Assembly: GCA_029783825.1 (NCBI GenBank)
Contig: JAREIK010003088.1
Coordinates: forward strand, 736,084-800,083
Length of the DNA: 64,000 bases
Direction of reading: 5' to 3'
Source of the DNA: Sapria himalayana
Taxonomy: Eukaryota > Streptophyta > Magnoliopsida > Malpighiales > Rafflesiaceae
This document shows, one piece after another, positions 12,880 to 23,800 of this stretch. Both the position numbers and the translations under genes were made by a program. The notes under the pieces are model-generated. The model was not told the origin of the DNA and made no database searches. It saw only the letters and a program-made list of their open reading frames with translations. Each line of letters starts with the position of its first letter. Position 1 is the first letter of the stretch.

Positions 12880-13800
12880 TTACACTCTACAATTAATTTT
12901 GAGCACACATTAATGTTTCTATCATCTTTGGATGAAGTTGATAATGATGAAGGCTCACTAATATCTTATTAGAACTGAATGTAGATTATGAAGCAACAAT
13001 ATATGCTAAAATCACTAATATGTCTCTTGTAATAGTTTGTAAGACATGATACTTTATCCTATTTAACTTTTACCATAATAAAATATCAAACTGAGAATTA
13101 TCAAGTAAGATATTTTTCTTCAAGTAATGGTCAATGTCTAATTTAGTTATGAAATTATTTGTTTTATTAGTCTTCACATTTTTTACAAATAACTGATAAT
13201 CATTATCAATAGTTATTGAACTCTCTTTTGAAGTTGAAGTGATTGTTTCATGTACTGTAGATTCGGTACCCGTATTTTTATATATTCTACTATAATATTC
13301 ATTCACCAACTCATAATAAAGTTATTGAATATTATTAATTTATTCACTAAAATCATTTGAATATATCAAAGAAAAGTAAAAGTGAAGTAAAATCATCTTA
13401 TTACCTAGGGTCCAATACTACAGCAAAGCAACACCCATCAATTTATAGATCACATTCAAATGTGCATTAAATTTTGCAATCATATTTTCTACTATTATAC
13501 TAATTTTTATATTGGATGATATGAATCATTCATTTAATATCATTTTAATCCTGTAAATCACCGGGAAAAATATATTGACAGTAAAATATCTTATCCCAAA
13601 AAATAACTTAGTGATATTATAGAATAACTATAATTTATCGCAAATATTTTTTGCAGTCTCCTATTTTGCTTCATTAAGCACAAGCATATAGTGTGATTCA
13701 AACAACTTAAGTTTAGGAAATATATTTTTATAAGTCAGTAGTTTTAAGCATTAAATAAGCAGAGTTCCACCTTGTAGGACAATCTAAATCCAATCTTTTA
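12880..13800 (-). pseudogene. hAT-family transposase remnant (RICESLEEPER-like C-terminal half)
   Basis: Minus-strand translation in broken frames shows the ordered landmarks of plant hAT transposases. They are DCPTRWNSAYLML near 13765, a VIYKLMGVA...VVLDPR block near 13430, FYFSLIY just after it, FDILLW near 13080 continuing (after a frame change) as a WWKVNR/KYHVLQ-like dimerisation segment, and a VETLMCAQN-like end near 12890. The first half, including any BED zinc finger, is absent, and several stops and shifts are present. It may be the body of an element spanning roughly 11765-13985, whose ends start 'tagggatgaca' on the left but are unclear on the right. It is not obviously the source of the GC-rich MITEs, whose ends differ. 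Confidence 0.75.
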
Positions 13801-14079
13801 ATACAAGGGTTTTTTCCATATGAGTTTTGGATTGGATATGCATAAATCCATATCCAATTCATATCCATTCAAAAAAATTGAATTTTATTTATGTTCATAT
13901 CTTTTATCTAGTCAATGGATTTTTTTACTATTTCACGGGATCTGATTGGGTCGGAAATCCATGGATACGGGCACATTTGCCATATATAATTCTCATCATT
14001 ATTTGGAAGAGATATGAGTTATATTTAGCATTTAATTTTACAAATTTTGTAATACTCTCATTTTATGTCATCTTTTTAG

Positions 14080-14660
14080 GCTTGAGTGGGCTATGTGACG
14101 TACATGAAATGATTACAAAAAATGGTTGCCGGCATGACTTGTTGGCTGGCTAATTACCTGGGTAGTGTTGAATTGTGCCAAGCTTTTTGGGTCATTCCAA
14201 AATCATCACAACCATGCACTAGGCATGGCTAAAACTCAAGCTAGTATTGGGCTAGCTTAGTTTGTTCGAGGCTATCTTGAGTTGGCTAGTTGGGCTAAAG
14301 CTGGTCCAAATGGGTTGACATATTTTGTCATGTCATGTCATGTTGTGCTGCATATTTTGTGGCATACGAGTCAGAAATTTTGGCTTGACATGACCCAAGT
14401 TGTGTCACTGGCTGGTCAAACACAATTTAAATCATGGTTTAAGCTATGTTGTGTCACTGGTTGTTGGTTTATCTGGATATTTCTTTCTTGTAAGTTTTAG
14501 TATATTCCAGAGCTTAAATAGGCATTACCAAGGCATGCTCAAATACACACCTCAAGGTGAGATGTTGCAAAAATGATTTGAAGTGTGTGAAAAAATTATC
14601 CTACAAATGAGCTAGGAATAGCATGTTCCAATGAATGAGCTCGGATAGCTCATTCCAAGA
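14080..14660. repeat. Decayed GC-moderate repeat island
   Basis: Patches such as 'ggcatgactt', 'gtcatgtcatgtcatg' and 'cacaatttaaatcatgg' look like the GC-rich family after CpG loss. No terminal repeats or duplications were found, so the relationship is inferred from vocabulary only. Confidence 0.35.
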
Positions 14661-15035
14661 ACAAGCTTGGATGCAGCTTGTTATTGAAGTTTTAAATTTA
14701 AAGACCTTTAAAAAATAGTAATTTTTCTAAATACGTTAAAAAATACTACTTTTTAAAAATACCTAAAAAATTATTTATTCTTATTTATGTTATATAAATT
14801 AAAATATTAATTAATTATATATTGTGAGACTAAAAAAATTTATGCCTTAATACCTTGAGATTTATGTCTCATCTTATGAATATAAAAATGTCTCACCTAA
14901 TATTTTTATCTTATTAAATTTTGATATATTTAAATTTTATTTTGAGATATTATCTCATTCATGCTGATGTAGGTCATCATAAAAGAGATATATGTTTTCT
15001 ATTTTAATGAGATATGAAAATTAATATCATTACTT

Positions 15036-15740
15036 TTGAAAAGATTTGTTATTTGTTGTAAAAGAGTGCTTAAAACGAAGATAGATCAAGATGAGAAGGT
15101 TTATTATTTTAAGGCGAGATTCTTAGCAAGAGAAGTGACTCAAATTTTTTTTATGGTCAATTCGAATGTTTACAATGTCTTAATCATGATGATGTCAATA
15201 TGTATTCTTATTTTTATTATAATATTTCAGTGTTAGAGAATATAACTGTTAAACATAAAGAATATATTTCTTCATGGTTTTCTTTCGCTTGAGGAAGAAT
15301 ATATTTCTTCATGATTTCTTTTCTCAAGATGTATATATAGCTGACACTTGAGTTTTAAGTAGTACTATCCAATATAGTTGATAGATTTCATTGGATGACT
15401 TAAAGCTGATATTGAGTTTTTTTTTTTTTTTTTTTTTTTGAGATTTCACATGCACTTCAATTTTATTATACATATGTGTTATTTTTTTTTTAGAGAGTAG
15501 GATAATTTGATTATAAGAGATGATAAGTTGAAGATTACTTAACTTAAAGAATATCTTGCCGTATAATTTTAGATGAAGGATCTTAAAAGACTTAATATTT
15601 TTTTTGGATATATATGACTTATTGTATAAGATACATCTTGTTATAGAGAAGATATGTGTTTGATATTTTTTTAAAGATCATTATATTGAGATCACCTCAC
15701 AAGGAAATTCTTATAATCTAATAAGGTTGGGTTAGTTCAA
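15036..15740 (+). pseudogene. Ty1/copia reverse-transcriptase remnant
   Basis: Broken plus-strand frames match copia polyprotein in the right order. KRFVICCKRVLKTKIDQDEK and YYFKARFLAREVTQ near 15036-15150 match the KWVYKTK...YKARLVAKGFTQ region. FLHGFLSLEEEYIS follows near 15270-15310. A LKEYLAV...MKDLKRLNIFFGYI block lies near 15545-15615. The YVDD catalytic stretch is not intact, and a poly-T run at 15419-15439 interrupts the sequence. GC-rich MITE copy D is inserted just downstream. Confidence 0.7.
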
Positions 15741-15756
15741 TGCTGTTGATTATGAG

Positions 15757-16188
15757 TAGAGGTGTCAAACGGGCCGGCCCGGCACGGCACGGCCCGGCCT
15801 GTTTTTTTTTGGCACGTTCGTGCTATTGTGCCGGGCCGGGCACGGTTTAAAAATTGCCAAGCCCGGCACGGCCCGTAGGCACTGCGGGCCGTGCCGTGCC
15901 TTGCCTGGCCTGCTCGGGCACTCCTGTCCGAGTGGTTCGGGATACGGGAAGACTGCGGGTCGGGTCTGATTCGACCCGACCCGCGGTCTTTTTATGTGGG
16001 AGGGGCTTCCTGGGGTCGGGCTCATGGGACACCCGGCACGGGACTGACCCGTGCAGGGGTGCCGTGCCGAACCGTGCCGGGTCAGGCACGGCACGGCACG
16101 GCATGACACGGCACGCGCCTAACCCAGGCACGGGCCCTGGCACGGAATTTTTCCATGCCGGGCCGGCCCGGCCAGGTTGACACCTGTA
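15757..16188. mobile_element. GC-rich hAT-like MITE, copy D, perfect 8-bp duplication
   Basis: The element starts TAGAGGTGTCAAACGGGCC and ends GGTTGACACCTGTA. ATTATGAG flanks both sides (15749-15756 and 16189-16196). The central palindrome is at about 15950-15990 and is nearly perfect. This is one of the best preserved copies and defines the family ends. Confidence 0.9.
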
Positions 16189-16309
16189 ATTATGAGCAAC
16201 GTGGTATATGAATTTGTTGAAAACTTCGTAGGTCATAATTGAAGCAATGTTTTTTTTTTTTTTTGTGTTTTTTCTTTATGGAATCCATTATTTCAAAGAC
16301 ATGTCATTA

Positions 16310-16475
16310 TACATTTTGCCATCGGGTTGTGCCAAGCTTGCCTCACTCGATCCCGCTTAGGTAAGACATGACCATGATTTAGAAACCATGCCATGTTCGG
16401 CACGAAATGATGGCTTGAATGGGATACTAAAATTCAGGCCATTTTAGCTTAGTACGACTTATTTGACATCTCTAA
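16310..16475. repeat. Decayed relative of the GC-rich hAT-like MITE
   Basis: The island contains 'aaccatgccatgttcggcac' and ends 'tttgacatctcta', a one-change version of the family's right end. Most CpG sites have become TG or CA. The left end is not identifiable. Confidence 0.5.
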
Positions 16476-16966
16476 TTAAAATGTAGTTTCTATACAAGTA
16501 TATATATTTTAAAAAAGTTATTTGGGTTACAAATTTGCTGAGATATGATAATTAATATTTTGAGCACTTAGATGATCTTAATTTTTTACAATTAAATTAG
16601 AAAGATGATCTGATCGTTTAGTGAATTCTCATAATAATTCTCAAATTTTCTATTTTCAAATGTATATGCCATTATAGAATAAAAATAAAATATTCATCCA
16701 TCCCAAATCGTGAATATATACAAGACTTATGATTGGATCGTTATTATGAAAATTACTACTTATACTTGATTCAAGCTGAAAAAAAATATAAAAAAATATA
16801 AGTATGTTTTAATGATACAAGTAGAAAGATTATTGATCTCGTGAATAGTATGTTTTGTTAATGTTCGTAAATATTATGATTCAGATTAGTAAATGTAACT
16901 TTGTTTTGTGAAATAAATTCCTGAAATACCCCCATGTGACTTTTTCAAGAATTTTGATCTGTGCAG

Positions 16967-17047
16967 GGTCTCGCTTATATATTTTTGATTTATTTACTTG
17001 AGCATCTCAATAATTTCCCCCACACTGGAGGATTTCAAGCAGTTCCA
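16967..17047 (+). other. HEN1: HEN1 5' untranslated part of first coding exon
   Basis: A good acceptor ('tgatctgtgcag') ends at 16966. The sequence that follows is open but not conserved up to the ATG at 17048, where similarity to HEN1 begins. The frame is open upstream without another ATG, so the start at 17048 is preferred. Confidence 0.6.
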
Positions 17048-17290
17048 ATGAGGAAGACGAGTAATACACCAAAGTCAATTGTATCCAAGAAGTTTGGTTC
17101 GAGAGCAAAATATAAGGTTGAGCGAGTGCGAGAGATTACTGAAAATGGATGTCCTGGGTTGATAATTGCGCCAAATGGCCCCATTCTTTATCGCTGCAGC
17201 TTACAGCTTCCAGAGATTGTAGTGGTGACCGACACTTTCAGGAAGAAGAAGGAAGCTGAACAATTTGCTGCTGAGACGGCTCTTAAAATG
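17048..17290 (+). CDS. HEN1: HEN1 exon 1: first dsRNA-binding domain
   Basis: It encodes residues 1-81. The VSKKFGSRAKYKVE...GCPGLIIAPNGPILYRC...RKKKEAEQFAAE pattern matches the HEN1 N-terminal dsRNA-binding fold. The donor 'gtttgt' begins at 17291 and the exon ends in phase 0. Confidence 0.9.
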
Positions 17291-17829
17291 GTTTGTTTCA
17301 GTTTTTTTTTTTAATTTCCTAGGTTTTCATGTGTTCTCTGTGTAATTATCATCCACAATATGTGGAATGCTCCTGCTAGCATTCTTTTTGAATTCAATGA
17401 AGTGTGATTCAAAGTGAAATAACATGCCATAATTTTTGCAATTTTTTACAAACACAAGAAACAAGATTGAAATTGTTAAAAATTAATGAAATATAATAAA
17501 ATAAATAAATAAATAAATATAGCCTTTTCTTTTTAACACAAGCACAATACTAGGGTTAGTAAATAAAAAAAAAAAATTATTATAATATTCTTCTACATTG
17601 GTTATTCAAATATCCACATACCAAATAGCTAAATAAATAAATGTAATATGTTTGATTTGAAAGAAATCTTCAAAATAAATGAAATTGAATTCAAAATTAT
17701 GAAGCTTCATTAGGGTATGTTTGAGTAATATTTTGGGAAGGAGACGGGGAGAGATGAGAGAAGCGGGAGAAATAAAAAAAAGTCAAATTTTATTAATGAA
17801 TACAAGTTTATGTATAATATAATATAAAT

Positions 17830-17868
<39 letters not shown>

Positions 17869-20800
17869 TTGGGATAATTTACTAGTAGAGTATTTTCAAA
17901 CAATGAAAAAAATAATGAATATAATAAATAATAAAAAAGAAAATGTAAATTAAATCTTAATACTTCATTTCGAGCATACATATCACAGTCATCCAGCTTG
18001 GAGGAAAAGAAAATAACTTATAGTTCTTTGAGAGATTTTGTAAAGGTTTTTATCATCTTCTTGTTGGTAGGTGCTTAAGTTGTAGCAATCGAATCGTCTT
18101 TATATTTGTAATAAACAATGTGCCAAAATGCTATATAGATGTTCTCACAATTGAAGTGATAATTAACCTCGCTTTTTTCATATGTCGGTGGAACATTGAG
18201 TTGATATTAATATGCCACATTGTCTGGGTATAATAGTAAAATGTTCGAGATCTCTGAATTGGCAGGCAAAGTTTCACTATGGAGTGATTGATCAACTGAA
18301 GATCACAAGTAGCTTATTTAATAGGCATATACTTTGTCTTATGTATATTGTGTTATTGTACTTTGAATGACACATAAATTGTCATAAAAAAAAATAAAAA
18401 TACAAGCTCAAAAATTAAATAAGATTAAAAAATTATATATTCACTAGTAAACATTTGTTTATGCCCATCATTGGCTTCAATGACATTATAATAATCATTT
18501 TTTTCACCATTTACTCCTAATTGTGAAGATGATATATTATTTATGTGTCATTAATAAAAGTTTGTGCGCATCAAATATTTTTTAATAATGTTAAATATTG
18601 ACTATAAGAAAATAGTAAACACTAACCATACATATTGAGCATAATATAGTGAAAAAAATAATATGATGCGGTCATTTATTGCGAATTGAAAGTTTTGACT
18701 AGCAATGATGTGAGTTGTGATCATTTTTTTAATGTGGTTTCATTGCACAAGTAAAGAATAATTTGAGAAAAAAATATTTATTAATTTTGATTGGTTAGTC
18801 TTTGAGACAAAAGGTTACTTATTCTGACCTTTTACTTCGTATTCAATGCCCTATTGATGTGATAAAATGGTTCCCATGGAATACTTATGTGAAGTTAAAA
18901 GATTAAGAAATAATTACAGTGAGTTTTAATAAATAAAAAAAATGAATTATAATGAAACAATGAATAAATGAATATTTCTTGATTTCACATACAAATGAAT
19001 ATTTCTTGAACCTAGAATTTTTTTAAAAATTAGAAATGTAACATGCAAAGGTGATTGTTAATTTATATAAATTTATTATGTATCAAGATCAATACGACCA
19101 TATAACTGACTTAGTTATTTTTTTTTAATTTAAGTTGTATATTATTTTTTTAACAAAATAAATTGTTTAGCATTTATATCTATAATATATATAATGCAAA
19201 TAAATAGTAAGTTTCATAGAACTTTTTTAAAAGTCTAAGATGAAAACGTTGAATCTTATATGTAGTATTCACTTCATTAACAATATGGTAATTTGGTTGA
19301 AAAAAAAGATGAAATTTTTATCCAGATATCACAAGTTCGATTCCTATGAATATTAGATATGTTACACACGGTGTCAGTTTGCTCTATCATGTTGTTGAGA
19401 TGCGAGTCTTACCTAATTTGATCTCAGAATCCTGACTCACATATGGGCCGAGAAATATTATGCGATGTGTTGGGAAAGAGTCGAATTGAGAATACTAAAA
19501 GTTTACAATTATCATGGTTTTAAAAGATAAAATAGAATCTAAGCTAAATTATCTAATCGAAGCATTACATAAGTCTAGAGATGATTTTTTATGTAAGTTT
19601 CAAATGTAAAAAAAATTAAGTTTACACCTATCATGCTATAAGTTTACATCTATCAAGAGGTGGTTCAAGATGCTAGTTTAAAATGTAAAAAAAATTTAAA
19701 ATTGAATAAAAATTATAAACATGTCATAAAAAAATTTTAATATTTGGTTGGAATTGTGTGTGTATAGGTGATAGGTCTTCTCATATTAATTTAATTTCTC
19801 CTATCATGTGTCTTGGATACATGCTTGCTACTGCATATCTTCTTCTTTGCTCTAGTCTCTTTTATTCTAGAATGGGGATGAAGTAGAAGTTGTATGAGAA
19901 ATTCCATCCTTGTAGCTATTCCTTACGTTTCTTCTTCTCCTAGCTCCTGATTCGGCTTGCCACCCTCCAACAAGAAGCAACCTACATGCCCTGCCTCGGA
20001 ATCTCTATCTAGCATTATTCTTGGTGTTGCCATTAAGTCTCCGGATGAATTGTCGAGTAGATAGGTTAGGATCCGGACATGGGAACTTGAATGTCTTTTT
20101 TAGGTTCAATTCCATCCAATTTTGTTGAGGCAGTTGCAATTCTTATTGGTCAATGCCTGGATCTAAGTTCTTGGAAGTCATTGGATAGGTGTGGTAGTTT
20201 TGAGGGCCTTTGCCTCAGCTAATTTGCCAACTATATAAGCGGCTTTATTTGTGTGTTGAGATATATTCTAGTTGAATTGAGTTTTGAACTATTGAATTAA
20301 GTTTTTTAAAGTTATATCATGTTGTTAATTTTAGTTATTATGTTACTTATTTTTTGAATTAATTTAAATGGCCCACTTGTAGTGAATTGTGCAGGTGCAT
20401 GGTGGTGGTTGTGTAAATCATGGTTGTGTGTTAGTTTTTGGACAGAAATCCTAACTAGGGTTATGACTCTAAGGGGAATTAAAGAAATCCCTCAATTTGG
20501 GAATAGCAATTTTGTATCCCAATAATCCTAATTTAGGTTATAAATTTTGAAAACCCCAAACAATTAGTATTTCAAATTTCACAACATAAATTGTGCCAAT
20601 CAAATTTTATTCATTTTGCTTAAAAGTGTTTAGGTTGGTTCTGGTGAAAACTAATATCTTTCTCCACCAATCTTGGTGTTTCAGACTATTCATGCTTCAA
20701 TTTGAAGAAGGGCAAGTGGTAGAGTTTGCTCTTTGTTATAAGTTGTTATTTTTGTTTATTTTATATTTATTTTTTCACTTTGATGGGAGCACCCAACTAT

Positions 20801-23800
20801 TGTCGAATGGCCCATTCGATTTGTCCCTCGTATGATACATCATATATTTGTAATTGTGTTTTTTCTTTGTTATAATGTTGAGCTTTATATGTGTCAACTT
20901 ATATTCAAGTTATATCGAGTTGTATATTATTGATTTGAGTTGTTTTATATTATATTATATTACTCATTTTTTTTATGTATTAATTTTTAACAATACAATT
21001 AAAATTTTGATCATCATCATGCTTATTGTCATCATTTTTTTTCATTATTATTATTTTTAATATCATTTTTTTGTTAATCTTTATTTTTCATCTTTTTATT
21101 TTTAATTACTATCATTTTTTTTTTGGTTTCTATATCAATTTTAATTGAGTTGAGTGATACACATGTGATCAATGATTTAATAAGTTAATTTTAACTATAT
21201 AATTTTATGATTACCTATTTTTAGAGTTTACTTTTAGGATCTATTTTTTTTTTTTTTTGGATAATCTTGAATTTTCATTGTCATTTTTATTCGTAATATT
21301 TTAACATTAAATTCTTTCTATTATTTTAGTGAATTATTCATTATTTGATGTTGTGTTTTTTATTAATGAGAATTTTTTTTTTGCAAAATAATTGTAATTA
21401 AAATTATTTAAATTCTCTTAGATTTATAGAAAGAGGTAGAATATATTTTACTGTAATCTTTGAATAATTTGATATATATTAAGTATAATTGAAAATAAAG
21501 GCAAACTATAATCAGCACAATATCATTCAATTTTATTTCCTCAATAAATATTGATGAGAGACAAGAAAAATAATAGATAAAAATATAAATTTGTAGGATG
21601 GCATGGATTTTGATTTTGTATGTGAGGTTGATATATTGACATAATTATGGTGTGGGCATAATTATCAAATCTATAGAGCTTACATTTCATATTAGAATTA
21701 GAGCCAATGAAAAATGGAGTACCATGCTTGCATTGATATATTCTCTTTCATTGATAACTGAAGATGACAATATGAATGTTACATTATATTTCATTGACAA
21801 AGGAGTCTAAAATTTAAGATTATTTATTTTATTTTATTGTGTTATTTCTAAATTTTTTCTTTTTTATTATTGATTATCATATACATTTAATATGTATTTG
21901 TAAAAGTATTTCAAATTTTATATTAAAATTTGAATGAATATATTTATTTATTTTTAATAAATATGTATTAAATATGCTCACTTCTTAATCATTATTTATT
22001 GAAAAAAATATCAATGATGGGTAAAGTCATTTGCTCTATTGATGTTTATGTTTTATGATGATCATTTCTCTTATTGTTTTCTGGTTGCTTGGCACGAAAA
22101 CCTAAGAAGCATGGACACTGACATGGACACGGGTCACGACAAATTCTAAAAAACTAGGATACGGATATGGCTAGGATACGGTATAATAAAAAAATAAAAA
22201 TAAAAATAAAAATAAAAATAAAAATTATTAATTATAAATATTAGGTATTTTATAAAATTTATTAAATTAAATTAAATTAAAATATTTTATTATATATAAT
22301 AAATATATATTATTTATTTTATAAAATAAAAATATTTTATTTTATTTTATTTTATAAGATAATATTTATATTTATTTTATTTTATAAAATAATATTTTAT
22401 AATTATATTATATAAAAATATATATTTTTTATTTTATTTTATAAAAATATTTTATTTTATGCCCCTGCCTCTCCCCTCATACACGCCCGCCCTTGCCTCT
22501 CCCCTCAATCATGCCCCCCGCCTGCTCGCCCCTCTCCCCTCAATCACCCCCGCCCGCCCCTACCTCTCCCCTCAAACACGCCCTCCCCTGTTTCTCGCCT
22601 CAAACCACGCTGCCCCTACCTCTTCCCTCAAATCGCGCCGCCCCTTCCTCTCTCCTCAAATCGCGCTCGCTCCTGCCTCTCCCTCAAATCGCGCCTGCCC
22701 CCTGCCAGTGGCCAATGTTGGCCACCGATGTCGTCGGACGTCGGGCACTATAGACTTGGATACGGCTGCAGACGCAACCATCCGATACGCCACATGGCGT
22801 ATCGGATACGGATTGTGCAATGATATGTCATGTGACGTATCGGATACGGATTGTGCAATGATACGCCACGTGATGTATCGGATACGGATTGTGTAATGAT
22901 ACGCCATATGGCGTATCGGACACGTATCCGTGCCGTATCCGTGTCGTGTCCACGTGTCCAGGTGTCGGACACGTGGACACTGCTGTAGGGAGCCGTGTCC
23001 GTGCTTCCTTGACGAAAACCCTTTTTTTCTTATCATTGTGGTAGTTGTAGAAGATTGCAAGAAAATCAAATAATGTTGCTCATTCCAGACATAAATGATC
23101 TGAAGCCTCCAGCATGTTTATGTTTACCATATGAAAATTTTCTGCATGATATGATTTGTGAATGTAACATCGACAGCATTGTCTTGCTTGCTTTTTACTA
23201 CAGCTGGGGATCTGCTGTGCTGATGATAATCTGCCAGAAAAGGATCATTTGGATTGTTTAATCGAGCGCTTTGCATACCTTTTCTCAAGTGAGGTTAGAA
23301 GTTTTTAATAATTTTGTGAAAAACAATTATGCATTCATTTAAGCATCCAAAATAATTGTTGAATTTTTAGTTTATTGTTTATTATTTGGTACCAATCAAT
23401 TTGTGTTCCCCCAATCATATATATATATATATATGTATATATATACATATGCATGCATGCATGTGTGTGTGTGTATGGTTATATGTATTAAAAAATTAAT
23501 TTATAATTTTTAATAAAATTATTTTTTATTTTTTTCAAATTTTCTCTTTCCTCTCTCATCTCTTGCATTTTCTTTTTGTAGCAAATTGTACGAGGGTTTT
23601 ACATGTCATAAGAGGAGACTTTTCGGTGGGGGTGTTGGTTTTGGGGTGTGTAGGTGATGGCGCACAATTTGGCAGTGCCGATGATAATAAATGCCTGTGG
23701 TTTGCGACACGGGCAAGTAGTTTCAGTGTTTTTCGGCGATGGTGGTGTCCAACACTTTGTTGATATGGAGCCATTGATATAGGAGCCTAAATAGTTTTGT

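Noticed and set aside
19320..19450. A B-box-like word (agttcgattcc) preceded by an A-box-like stretch, suggesting a tRNA or SINE
   Set aside because: No cloverleaf could be drawn, and no 3' tail or target duplication was found.
22459..23069. Pro- and Ser-rich frame on plus and a 137-codon frame on minus
   Set aside because: Both read through the C-rich block and tandem 'gtatcggatacgg' units of the Mutator-like element.
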